A stretch of 33,944 nt of DNA from an uncultured Flavobacteriaceae bacterium. GTDB lineage: Bacteria > Bacteroidota > Bacteroidia > Flavobacteriales > Flavobacteriaceae. The number at the start of each line of letters is the position of its first letter. The first letter of the stretch is position 1. Both the position numbers and the translations under genes were made by a program. Positions 15,948 through 23,597 of this stretch are shown here, piece after piece. The notes under the pieces are model-generated. The model did no database searches and was not told where the DNA came from. It worked only from the letters and a program-made list of their open reading frames with translations. The stretch covers positions 1-33,944 of the forward strand of contig CAJWAA010000018.1 of the NCBI GenBank assembly GCA_913020295.1, in the 5' to 3' direction.

Positions 15948-16553
15948 ATGAAAAATGCAATCATTAATTTAATCAATAGAGTTGATCATACCTCCATTAG
16001 TGATCGTCGCAAAGATTTATTGAAGCCATTACAAGAATATTTGTCATTCAAAATAAAACAAAAAACAACAGTCAATCTCAATTTTATCTGTACCCATAAT
16101 TCTCGCAGAAGTCAACTTGCCCAGGTCTGGGCCAAGGTTATCGGAGAATTTTATGGCCATGACATTAACACTTTTTCGGGGGGAATTGAAATTACGTCTT
16201 GTGATAAACGAACAATTTCTTCTTTGTCACGTTCGGGTTTTGAAGTAACAAATCCGGGTGGAGAAAACCCACATTACGAATTAAAATTTCACCCCTATAA
16301 ACCCCCAATTTCTCTATTTTCAAAAGTTTATGATGACCCCCCCAATCCAAAAACTAATTTTGGAGCAATAATGACCTGTACCCATGCTGATAAAAACTGT
16401 CCATTCATCGCTTGTGCTGAAAAAAGAATTTCATTGCCTTATGAAGACCCAAAAGAATATGATGATACTGATGAAGAAGCCAATATGTATGACCAGCGGT
16501 CTTTTCAAATTGCTCGAGAAATGAAATTTGTTTTTAGCAAATTCTCAGATTAA
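15948..16553 (+). CDS. Arsenate reductase / low-MW tyrosine phosphatase-like protein
   Basis: 201 residues, cytoplasmic, no signal peptide. FICTHNSRRSQLAQ (about 47-60) carries the CX5R-S phosphate loop of low-molecular-weight protein tyrosine phosphatases and ArsC-type arsenate reductases. TFSGGIEIT and SLSRSGFEV fit the same fold. MTCTHADKNCPF (about 141-152) supplies extra cysteines that could act as resolving thiols, as in redox-coupled arsenate reductases. Either reduction of arsenate or dephosphorylation is possible. Its position directly after a sulfatase gene, 25 bp away, is intriguing but the link is unproven. Its last 4 bp overlap the stop of the convergent gene at 16550. Confidence 0.8.
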   Translation: MKNAIINLINRVDHTSISDRRKDLLKPLQEYLSFKIKQKTTVNLNFICTHNSRRSQLAQVWAKVIGEFYGHDINTFSGGIEITSCDKRTISSLSRSGFEVTNPGGENPHYELKFHPYKPPISLFSKVYDDPPNPKTNFGAIMTCTHADKNCPFIACAEKRISLPYEDPKEYDDTDEEANMYDQRSFQIAREMKFVFSKFSD

Positions 16554-17005
16554 TTATTTTCCAATTGTTCGACTTCACTATTACCGTAATACATTGCACC
16601 AATCACAGCTATAACTTGATCCGTGAGTTCTTTAGCAGGGTAATTATCCGGTAAATTGAATACTGAACCATCCATGGACTGAAGGAAATTTCTTTTCTGA
16701 CCTAAAAAAATTGCTGTGTGGAGTCGGTCTCTAATAACATAGTCCAGGGTCATATCTGTTTGTTTATATTTTTGTTTGAACTCTTCAATGTTTTTAATTG
16801 ATGTGAATAGAATTCTTTTATTAGAATTTAATTTCAAATCTGTTCTGAACCTCAAAGCATCATAGAAATTTTCCTTTGATAAAATTTCAGTTTTTGATGA
16901 TAAATCTTTTTGATCCAAAATCCAATTTTTATCTCCTTGAGCACAAGAATAAAAACCCATTATTAAGAAAAGTGAAATGTAAACTTTTAAATAGTATTTT
17001 TTCAA
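16550..17005 (-). CDS. Hypothetical lipoprotein
   Basis: 151 residues with a signal peptide and lipobox GFYSC (Cys21). The mature protein is mixed alpha/beta and charged, without a family I recognise. It is the last member of the seven-gene minus-strand run, 16 bp after the DUF1080 gene, and ends tail to tail with the phosphatase-like gene with a 4-bp overlap (16550-16553). It may be a small accessory protein of the run. Confidence 0.65.
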   Translation of the reverse strand: MKKYYLKVYISLFLIMGFYSCAQGDKNWILDQKDLSSKTEILSKENFYDALRFRTDLKLNSNKRILFTSIKNIEEFKQKYKQTDMTLDYVIRDRLHTAIFLGQKRNFLQSMDGSVFNLPDNYPAKELTDQVIAVIGAMYYGNSEVEQLENN

Positions 17006-17021
17006 ATAATTTTTTTTTCAA

Positions 17022-17753
17022 TTATAACTTTCTTAACCATATATTCCTGAAGGAGACAGGATTCCCGTGGTCTTGAAGATAAAGTCTTTTAGGGGTTTTA
17101 ATATCCCTTAGTTTGGGGTAACCTCTGTACTCTGTGGTTCCCTGAATTTCTACATTATTTTGCACTAAAACTCCATTGTGAAATACAGTGAAAGATCCTT
17201 TTTTGAGACGGTGTCCTTTTTTATCGTATTTGGGTTCATTAAAAATTATATCATAGGTTTGCCACTCTCCAGGAGGTTTTGAAGCATTGACCAAAGGAAT
17301 CGATTGTTTGTAAACTGAAGCTGCTTGACCGTTAGAATAGGTGACATTGTTGTAACTGTCCAAAACTTGAATTTCATAGCTCTTTTGAAAGTAAACCCCA
17401 CTGTTACCTCTTCCTTGTCCTTTACCATTAATTTCCATGGGTGTTTTCCATTCGATATGGAGTTGAACAGAACCAAATTCCTCTATTGTTTCGATTCCTC
17501 CATCCCTTTTAACTGTCATTGATCCATCAGGGTTGATAATCCAGTCGGCAGGCTGACCCGTTGAGGAGTTAATCCATTTTGAAAGGTCAGTACCATCAAA
17601 AAGCACAATCGCGTCACTGGAAGGGTTGTTAGCCTCCCCAGGCTGAATTACCTCAGGAACTGGTTCCCACAACTCAGTCAATTCAGGTTTCATTTTTTTT
17701 TGAGCCAATAATTGCAAAGTCACTAAAAGGAAAAAAAGAGGTTTGATCATTTG
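17022..17753 (-). CDS. DUF1080 (3-keto-disaccharide hydrolase-like) secreted protein
   Basis: About 243 residues with a signal peptide (MIKPLFFLLVTLQLLA). The mature part is a single concanavalin-like beta-sandwich of the DUF1080 family: AIVLFDGTDLSKWIN (about 44-58), GSVQLHIEWKTP, GNSGVYFQKSYEIQVLDSY and the closing PKRLYLQDHGNPVSFRNIWLR. Characterised DUF1080 members cleave 3-keto-glycosides. I chose the second Met (17753), because the first (17774) lies inside a 13-bp inverted repeat. It follows the MFS gene in the minus-strand run. The oxidoreductases that make 3-keto sugars are not in this window. Confidence 0.88.
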   Translation of the reverse strand, partial: QMIKPLFFLLVTLQLLAQKKMKPELTELWEPVPEVIQPGEANNPSSDAIVLFDGTDLSKWINSSTGQPADWIINPDGSMTVKRDGGIETIEEFGSVQLHIEWKTPMEINGKGQGRGNSGVYFQKSYEIQVLDSYNNVTYSNGQAASVYKQSIPLVNASKPPGEWQTYDIIFNEPKYDKKGHRLKKGSFTVFHNGVLVQNNVEIQGTTEYRGYPKLRDIKTPKRLYLQDHGNPVSFRNIWLRKL

Positions 17754-17768
17754 TTGAATTGTATGATT

Positions 17769-17808
17769 GATCATAAACGAGAAAACTTATTGTTACTCGT
17801 TTATGATC
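17769..17808. repeat. 13-bp perfect inverted repeat between MFS and DUF1080 genes
   Basis: GATCATAAACGAG (17769-17781) and CTCGTTTATGATC (17796-17808) are exact reverse complements with a 14-nt spacer. In the minus-strand transcript it starts about 10 nt after the MFS stop and covers the first possible ATG of the DUF1080 gene. There is no U-run on that strand, so it looks more like an mRNA-processing or stability hairpin, or an operator, than a terminator. Confidence 0.75.
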
Positions 17809-17817
17809 TTTTTATAA

Positions 17818-19020
17818 TTATATAGTCTTAAATCTTTTTTGCCAGAAAAGAAGAATAGTGAAAAGTATTATTAAGATCCCGGGAAAACTAATCATTGTGG
17901 TTAAAGTTGCTTGCCCTGCCGCCAAATCTAATGCGGCACCAGTGAGTCCTTGGGCCTCCATTTGAGTAGTTGACGAGTCAATCCATCCTCCAATTATAGG
18001 TTGGAAAATAGAGGTAGAAAACATCCCCATTGCACCTACTATGGACATTCCTAGAGCACCACTTAAAGGAATTTTTTCGGCTATAAATCCAATCATGTTG
18101 GGCCAGAAATAACAAACTCCCAATGCAAAAAAGATTGCTGCAACATAGGTCATTGCTCCAGTTTGGGTACTGAATAAAAATATACCTATAGCTGTGAGCA
18201 CTGCAGAACCTAATAAAACTCCTGTTTGGTCATACTTGTGTACGATGTCCCCACCAAAGTATCTACCAACTGCCATAAGACCTGTGATCAGAGCTAAAAT
18301 CACCATCGGTTGGGCACCACTACTGCTTAAAATTAAGCTGGTCCATTGCTGTGGTCCAAACTCAGAAATGGCTGTAAATGCCATACAAACGAGCATAAAC
18401 AGGTAAAGGGGAGTCGCCATGGCTTTAAAGTTCTCTCCCACCGAGGTAGTTGCCTCCAATTTTGGTTTAGGGAAGGTTTGTCCATAAAAAAGATATACAT
18501 AAATCAGGGTTGGAATCATAATGATCCAAATTTGGGCTTGCCAACCCATATTAAAATCAGTCATAAATTTTGATATCAAACTTCCCAAAACAATTCCGCC
18601 AGGAAACCACATATGGAATCGATTGAGTAAAGTATTCATAGTTTTGCCTTCATAGGCGTCTGCAATCATTGGATTACAGGCTGCCTCAGTACATCCATTT
18701 CCAATTCCTATCAAAAGAGTAGAGATCAACAATCCAGTATAACCACCAGAATAAATCGTTAAGATAATTCCCAGTGTATGTGTCAAAAAAGCAAACTGCA
18801 TAATTCTCTTTGGACCTAACTGGTGGTAAAAAAGTCCCCCTAAAACCATCGAGATAGGGAATCCTAAAAACCACATTGAATTGATGAATCCTAATTGTTG
18901 TCCAGAGAGTTGAAAAGCATCACCCAATTGAGGTAAAATCCCTGCTCTGATACTGAATGAAAAAGCTGTTGTAATCAAAGCAAAACAACTGCCGTAAAAA
19001 AGTCTTTTATCGTTATTCAT
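17818..19020 (-). CDS. MFS sugar transporter
   Basis: 400 residues with twelve hydrophobic segments, the usual major facilitator layout. Segment 1 has SFSIRAGILPQLGDAF, the loop between segments 2 and 3 has HQLGPKRIMQ (variant of the GxxxDRxGRR signature), and segment 4 has GIGNGCTEAACNPM. This type often sits beside DUF1080 and ThuA genes in Bacteroidota and resembles the sugar:proton permease branch. In the run it follows xylA by 53 bp and could carry the mono- or disaccharide fed to XylA-XylB. Substrate is inference. Confidence 0.88.
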   Translation of the reverse strand: MNNDKRLFYGSCFALITTAFSFSIRAGILPQLGDAFQLSGQQLGFINSMWFLGFPISMVLGGLFYHQLGPKRIMQFAFLTHTLGIILTIYSGGYTGLLISTLLIGIGNGCTEAACNPMIADAYEGKTMNTLLNRFHMWFPGGIVLGSLISKFMTDFNMGWQAQIWIIMIPTLIYVYLFYGQTFPKPKLEATTSVGENFKAMATPLYLFMLVCMAFTAISEFGPQQWTSLILSSSGAQPMVILALITGLMAVGRYFGGDIVHKYDQTGVLLGSAVLTAIGIFLFSTQTGAMTYVAAIFFALGVCYFWPNMIGFIAEKIPLSGALGMSIVGAMGMFSTSIFQPIIGGWIDSSTTQMEAQGLTGAALDLAAGQATLTTMISFPGILIILFTILLFWQKRFKTI

Positions 19021-19073
19021 AATTTTTGGTTTATCATTTCAAATACAATTTAAAAATATTATTGGAATGAGGT

Positions 19074-20387
19074 TTAAAAACTATTTGCTAAAATACTTTC
19101 ATATCTTTCTTGCTTGCCACTGGTATGTGCAATATCCCCTTGGTTAACTCCAATCTTATAGAGATCTGCAATGGACAACTCTCCTTTTTCAAAAGCTTTT
19201 CCATTACCAGTATCATATGACTGATAACGTTGTTTGAGCATATCTAGGTATGGTGTATTTTTTAAAATGTGTTCAGCGGACATGAGTGCTCTCGCAAAAG
19301 TATCCGCCCCTTGGATGTGAGCGATAAAAAGATCTTCCAAATCAGTAGAGTTTCTTCTCACTTTAGCATCAAAATTGATTCCTCCACCCTGAAGTCCTCC
19401 TGATTTCAAGAAAACTAACATGGCTTCAATGGTCTCATAGAGGTTTATGGAAAATTGATCCGTATCCCACCCATTTTGATTATCGCCTCTATTGGCATCA
19501 ATACTTCCTAACATACCAGCATTAGCAGCAACCAGAAGTTCATGTTCAAAAGTATGCTGAGCCAAGGTAGCGTGGTTGACTTCTATATTGAGTTTAAAAT
19601 GTTCTTGCAAACCGTTTTGATTAAGAAATCCTACAACAGTCGCTGCATCAAAATCGTATTGATGTTTGGTGGGTTCTGCCGGTTTGGGTTCAATAAAAAA
19701 ATTGCCTTTAAATCCTTGTTGTTTAGCATAATCTACCATTTTATTGAAGAAGGTGGCTAAATGATCCAATTCACGTTTCATATCAGTATTCAGCAAGGAT
19801 AGATAGCCCTCTCTACCTCCCCAGAAAACGTAATTTTCAGCACCCAATTCCATGGAGGCGTCAAACGCAATTTTGATCTGAGCAGCTGCCCTAGAGGATA
19901 CCCTAAAATCGGGATTAGTTATGGCACCATTCATGTAAACAGGGTTGGAAAAACAGTTTGCAGTACCCCAAAGAACTTTAATCCCTGTTTGTTGTTGTTT
20001 TTGTTTGATATAGTTTACTATTTGTCCTACTCTTTTTTCAGTTTCTAAAAGTGTGGCTCCCTCGGCGATTAGATCGATGTCGTGAAAACAAAAATATTCA
20101 AAGTCCATTTTTTGAAGGAATTCAAAAGCAGCATCAGCACGATTTTTTGCCTGCTGAAATACATCATTTTCTTGATTCCATGGGTAAAGATTTGTAATTC
20201 TGCCAAAGGGATCGGCTCCGTTGTCATTCATACTGTGCCAGTAGGCCATGGCAAATTTAAAATGTTCCCTCATAGATTTACCCATCACTTTTAAATCTGG
20301 GTTGAAGTATTTGTAAGCCAGAGGATTGTCGGATTCTTTTCCTTCAAATTTTATTTGTCCAATTTTTTTAAAGTAAGATGTTTCCAT
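19074..20387 (-). CDS. xylA: Xylose isomerase
   Basis: 437 residues, group II xylose isomerase length. It converts D-xylose to D-xylulose with two divalent metals. FCFHDIDL carries the base His102 and Asp105; WGGREGY, FIEPKPAEPTKHQYD (metal ligand Glu) and LNIEVNHATLAQHTFEHEL are standard, with GSIDANRGD near the second metal site. The gene starts 1 bp after the xylB stop, so they are translated together. No XylR-type regulator is visible nearby. Cytoplasmic. Confidence 0.97.
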   Translation of the reverse strand: METSYFKKIGQIKFEGKESDNPLAYKYFNPDLKVMGKSMREHFKFAMAYWHSMNDNGADPFGRITNLYPWNQENDVFQQAKNRADAAFEFLQKMDFEYFCFHDIDLIAEGATLLETEKRVGQIVNYIKQKQQQTGIKVLWGTANCFSNPVYMNGAITNPDFRVSSRAAAQIKIAFDASMELGAENYVFWGGREGYLSLLNTDMKRELDHLATFFNKMVDYAKQQGFKGNFFIEPKPAEPTKHQYDFDAATVVGFLNQNGLQEHFKLNIEVNHATLAQHTFEHELLVAANAGMLGSIDANRGDNQNGWDTDQFSINLYETIEAMLVFLKSGGLQGGGINFDAKVRRNSTDLEDLFIAHIQGADTFARALMSAEHILKNTPYLDMLKQRYQSYDTGNGKAFEKGELSIADLYKIGVNQGDIAHTSGKQERYESILANSF

Positions 20388-20388
20388 T

Positions 20389-21858
20389 TTAAATAATGTT
20401 ATTTAATAGTTGTTTTTTCCAATTTTTAAAAGATTCGATGGATTGGTTTTGTGATCGAGGATTGGGGTCTATGGTTTTGGTTATCTGAATCAGATCGTTG
20501 TCTTGTCTACCCCTCTCTACTGCAATACCAGCTTTAGCTGCACCCTCTGCCCCAGTGGCCGTGAGCATTTGAATGGTAATACCTAAGGTATCGGCTATGG
20601 TTTTTGAAAATACATCTGATAAAAACAGATTATCATTTCCGACTTTTAGACTTTCGATAACCACCCCGTCATTTTTTAAAATTTCAATCCCATAAATCAA
20701 AGCAAAGGCAACGCCCTCCAGAGTCGCCCTAACCATGTGATTACTGTCGTGAGCGTTAAAATTGATGTTGCTGATTTGCCCATTAACGATTTTATTGTCG
20801 AGCATTCGCTCTGCACCATTTCCAAATGGGAAAACTTTTAATCCGTTGCTTCCAATGGGAGCTTTTTCTGCCATTTGATTTAGTTTTTCATAACTAACTT
20901 CACCCATTAATTGTTGTAACCAGCGGTATTGTATTCCGGCGCCATTGAGGTTGAGTAGTTTACCAAACATTTTTTTATTGGGGAGGTAATCTACATGAGC
21001 GAAAGTATTTACTTTAGTCAATTCCTCACCAGAACGTTGATCGGTAAGAGCATAAACAACTCCTGAAGTTCCCCCGGTTGCAACCACATCCCTGGAATTT
21101 CTTGCACCAAGGGAATAAGCATTATTGGGTTGGTCTCCTGCCCTGTAAGTAATGGGAGTTCCTGCCATTAATCCTGAGGCTTTTGCCCCTACCTCAGAAA
21201 CAGTAGCTTGAATCGTAAAATTGTCAACAATATCGGGAACCAAACTTTGATTCATTTGATAATGGTCAAAAAGTTCTGTTGAAGTTTGTTCATTTTTAAA
21301 ATCCCAAAAAATTCCTTCAGAAAGACCTGTGATTGTTGTTTGAGGGATTCCTGTCAATTTTGCTGCAAGGAAGTCTCCAGGTAACATTAGTTTGTATGCT
21401 TTGTGATACAACTCAGGTTCATTTTCGATCACCCAAGCGAGTTTAGAGGCAGTAAAATTTCCTGGTGAATTGAGTAAGTGATCTTTACAGTAGGTTTTTC
21501 CCAAGGTTTTAAAAGCTTTTTCTCCATACGAAGTGGCCCTGCTATCGCACCAGATAATAGATTTTCTGAGTGGATTGAGGTCTCGATCGACCAAAACCAA
21601 TCCATGCATTTGATATGAAATTCCTACACTCGAAATTTGATCAGCCTTAATTTGGGCTTCACACAAAAGTTTTTGAGTGGCTTTGCAAAGATATTCCCAC
21701 CAAAGATTGGGGTCTTGTTCAGCCCAGCCCGCCTGCTGAGACTCAATAGTGATTTCTACATCAGGAACCCTAGCTCTTGCAATGGAATTTCCAGTTTGAA
21801 CCTCTACCAAAGCAGCCTTTATAAATGAGCTTCCAATATCATATCCTATACCTATCAT
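20389..21858 (-). CDS. xylB: Xylulokinase
   Basis: 489 residues, FGGY carbohydrate kinase. It phosphorylates D-xylulose to xylulose-5-phosphate with ATP. N-terminal phosphate-binding YDIGSSFIKAALVE, SYQMHGLVLVD and IIWCDSRA are xylulokinase-like, and YRAGDQPNNAYSLGA holds the probable catalytic Asp. GTSGVVYALTD and the C-terminal GAEGAAKAGIA (ATP site) complete the fold. Its ATG overlaps the TGA of the ThuA gene (ATGA at 21855-21858) and xylA follows after one base, a compact operon core. Confidence 0.95.
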   Translation of the reverse strand: MIGIGYDIGSSFIKAALVEVQTGNSIARARVPDVEITIESQQAGWAEQDPNLWWEYLCKATQKLLCEAQIKADQISSVGISYQMHGLVLVDRDLNPLRKSIIWCDSRATSYGEKAFKTLGKTYCKDHLLNSPGNFTASKLAWVIENEPELYHKAYKLMLPGDFLAAKLTGIPQTTITGLSEGIFWDFKNEQTSTELFDHYQMNQSLVPDIVDNFTIQATVSEVGAKASGLMAGTPITYRAGDQPNNAYSLGARNSRDVVATGGTSGVVYALTDQRSGEELTKVNTFAHVDYLPNKKMFGKLLNLNGAGIQYRWLQQLMGEVSYEKLNQMAEKAPIGSNGLKVFPFGNGAERMLDNKIVNGQISNINFNAHDSNHMVRATLEGVAFALIYGIEILKNDGVVIESLKVGNDNLFLSDVFSKTIADTLGITIQMLTATGAEGAAKAGIAVERGRQDNDLIQITKTIDPNPRSQNQSIESFKNWKKQLLNNII

Positions 21859-22691
21859 TTGACATATGCAGGTGTTATAGTGAACTCTTTTTCAGCGTAT
21901 TTCCCTTCAGAGGCCCAGCGAAATCCTCTCATCTGCATGGTCATTACCTCCGGGACGTCAAATTCGGTAAGGTGATGCCCAATAGAAGAATAAAATATCC
22001 TCCCTTTTCCATAGTTTTTTTTCCAAACAACTGGCATTGTGCTTCCAGTTACTTTATTTTCCTTTTTTTTAGGTTTTTCGTATTTTTCCCTATCAAATTC
22101 TGAAATGGCCAATACCTTGATGTTGGGATCAATTAGCATATAATACTGTTCGGTTTTCTTTAAATTAAAATCGTTCAGCCCTTGAGTTATGGGATCGCTT
22201 TTATCAATGATTTTAATGGAATGATCGATCTGCCCTCCGGGGTGAAACAGGAATTGTCCACCCACTATAAACTGATACTTTAGGTTATCCCTAAAAGCAT
22301 CACCTAAACCTCCATGCCAGCCCGCGAATCCTGTTCCGTTCATAATAGCTTTTTCTAAACCTTCAAATTCTTTTTCGGTTATTTTTCCATTGGTCCAAAT
22401 CTGAATTATCAAATCAGTCTCCGCCATTAGCTCTTCATCTTTATATACCGAAAGTTTATCAAAAACCTTAACATTAGCGCCTTCAGCTCTCAGTTTGGGT
22501 ACCATCAAATCCACACTCTCAGTGGGCTTGTGTCCTTCCCAGCCTCCATAGACATAGATGATGTTTTTCCCCTTCAAGGTAGGTGCCTCATTTTGTTCAT
22601 TTTGAGAAATTCCATGGGTAGGTAAAAAAATTAATAGAGTAATTAAAATAAGTGTTTTTTGAAAAATGTAATTATGTGGTATACTCTGCAT
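21855..22691 (-). CDS. ThuA-like secreted protein
   Basis: 278 residues with a signal peptide (ending near GISQ, residue 30). The ThuA / class I glutamine-amidotransferase-like fold shows in IIYVYGGWEGHKPTES, TDLIIQIWTNGKITEKE, GTGFAGWHGGLGDAF and GGQFLFHPGG, then PVVWKKNYGKGRIFYSSIGHH near the end. Some relatives act on 3-keto sugars or carry trehalose-related names. The signal peptide suggests periplasmic action. It overlaps xylB by 4 bp (ATGA) and follows the SGNH hydrolase gene by 14 bp. Confidence 0.88.
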   Translation of the reverse strand: MQSIPHNYIFQKTLILITLLIFLPTHGISQNEQNEAPTLKGKNIIYVYGGWEGHKPTESVDLMVPKLRAEGANVKVFDKLSVYKDEELMAETDLIIQIWTNGKITEKEFEGLEKAIMNGTGFAGWHGGLGDAFRDNLKYQFIVGGQFLFHPGGQIDHSIKIIDKSDPITQGLNDFNLKKTEQYYMLIDPNIKVLAISEFDREKYEKPKKKENKVTGSTMPVVWKKNYGKGRIFYSSIGHHLTEFDVPEVMTMQMRGFRWASEGKYAEKEFTITPAYVK

Positions 22692-22705
22692 AACGGAAAG
22701 ATGTA

Positions 22706-23395
22706 TTAATTTAATGATGGCTGAACTTGGATTAATTTATCTTTAATTATTTCAGACCACAAAAGATAAGCTTTATCGCTGAGGTGAAGACTATCACTTA
22801 CATAAAGATCGGGAATAGGTCGACCGTTAAATCCTAAAAAATTTTTTTGAGTGGAAATAAAATTAATCATGGAATGATTATGAGCATATTGCTGCACTTT
22901 TGCATTTACTTGGGAAATTTGATCCCAAACTTTCCAGCGGGAAGGGGTAGGAGTAATTTCGATGAAGTAGATAGGAAGCTGGGGGTAAATATTATGAACT
23001 TGACTTATAAAAAACTTTAAAAGTTTATAAACTTCTCTAGGAGACAAATCGCTTTCTTTTCCCGAAATATCATTGGCAACAAAGCAAATCAAAGCGGAAG
23101 CCTTATGGTGGGGAGAGACTAATCGCTCTGTAAAATGAATTAGATCATAAAAATGTGCCCCTCCATAACCTCTTTTAACCACCTTGTATGGGGCCATTAG
23201 CTGGGTCATGTTATCCCATCTTCGAATACTGGAGCTGCCGATAAAGAGAAGGTAGTTATCGAGTTTTTTATAATCCATAAGTGCCTCCAGTGCTTGCACC
23301 TCACTCTCAAAAACAGACTTTGTATTTTCAAATTTCTTTAGGGGAGAACATCCGAAAAGCAGGATAATAACTGGGTAAAGAATAAATTTCTTCAA
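22706..23395 (-). CDS. SGNH/GDSL hydrolase, lipoprotein
   Basis: 229 residues with lipobox LLFGC (Cys16). GSSSIRRW (53-60) carries the nucleophile Ser (probably Ser55), GYGGAHFYDL (77-86) supplies the oxyanion Gly, ANDI (108-111) the Asn, and DSLHLSDKAY (201-210) the catalytic Asp201 and His204. This complete SGNH set suggests an esterase, possibly a carbohydrate acetylesterase. It is the first gene of the seven-gene minus-strand run ahead of thuA-xylB-xylA, so deacetylation of an acetylated xylose-containing glycan is plausible. The start is just downstream of the tRNA gene region. Confidence 0.88.
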   Translation of the reverse strand: MKKFILYPVIILLFGCSPLKKFENTKSVFESEVQALEALMDYKKLDNYLLFIGSSSIRRWDNMTQLMAPYKVVKRGYGGAHFYDLIHFTERLVSPHHKASALICFVANDISGKESDLSPREVYKLLKFFISQVHNIYPQLPIYFIEITPTPSRWKVWDQISQVNAKVQQYAHNHSMINFISTQKNFLGFNGRPIPDLYVSDSLHLSDKAYLLWSEIIKDKLIQVQPSLN

Positions 23396-23463
23396 GTTTA
23401 ATCGGGTTTGTTCTTATATTCATTTAAATATATAATAATTATTTAAATTTAAATTTCAGAAAT

Positions 23464-23535
23464 GGCTCCGTAGTTCAACGGATAGAACAAGAGTTTCCTA
23501 AACTTTAGATACAGGTTCGATTCCTGTCGGAGCTA
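23464..23535 (+). tRNA. tRNA-Arg (anticodon CCT)
   Basis: A complete cloverleaf: acceptor GGCTCCG/CGGAGCT (with a G-T pair at the end), D arm GTTC/GAAC, anticodon stem AGAGT/ACTTT with loop TTCCTAA giving anticodon CCT, and T arm ACAGG/CCTGT with loop TTCGATT. CCA is not encoded. It decodes AGG. It lies on the plus strand between two minus-strand genes; no integrase or att-like repeat was seen next to it. Confidence 0.95.
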
Positions 23536-23597
23536 CAACTTATGAAATAAAGGTATTCCTCCCTTCAATGCAAATTAAGCTGTAATCCAATGATCAC

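Noticed and set aside
23464-23535. tRNA as an integration site of a genomic island
   Set aside because: No integrase, flanking repeat of the tRNA 3' end or mobile genes were seen nearby.
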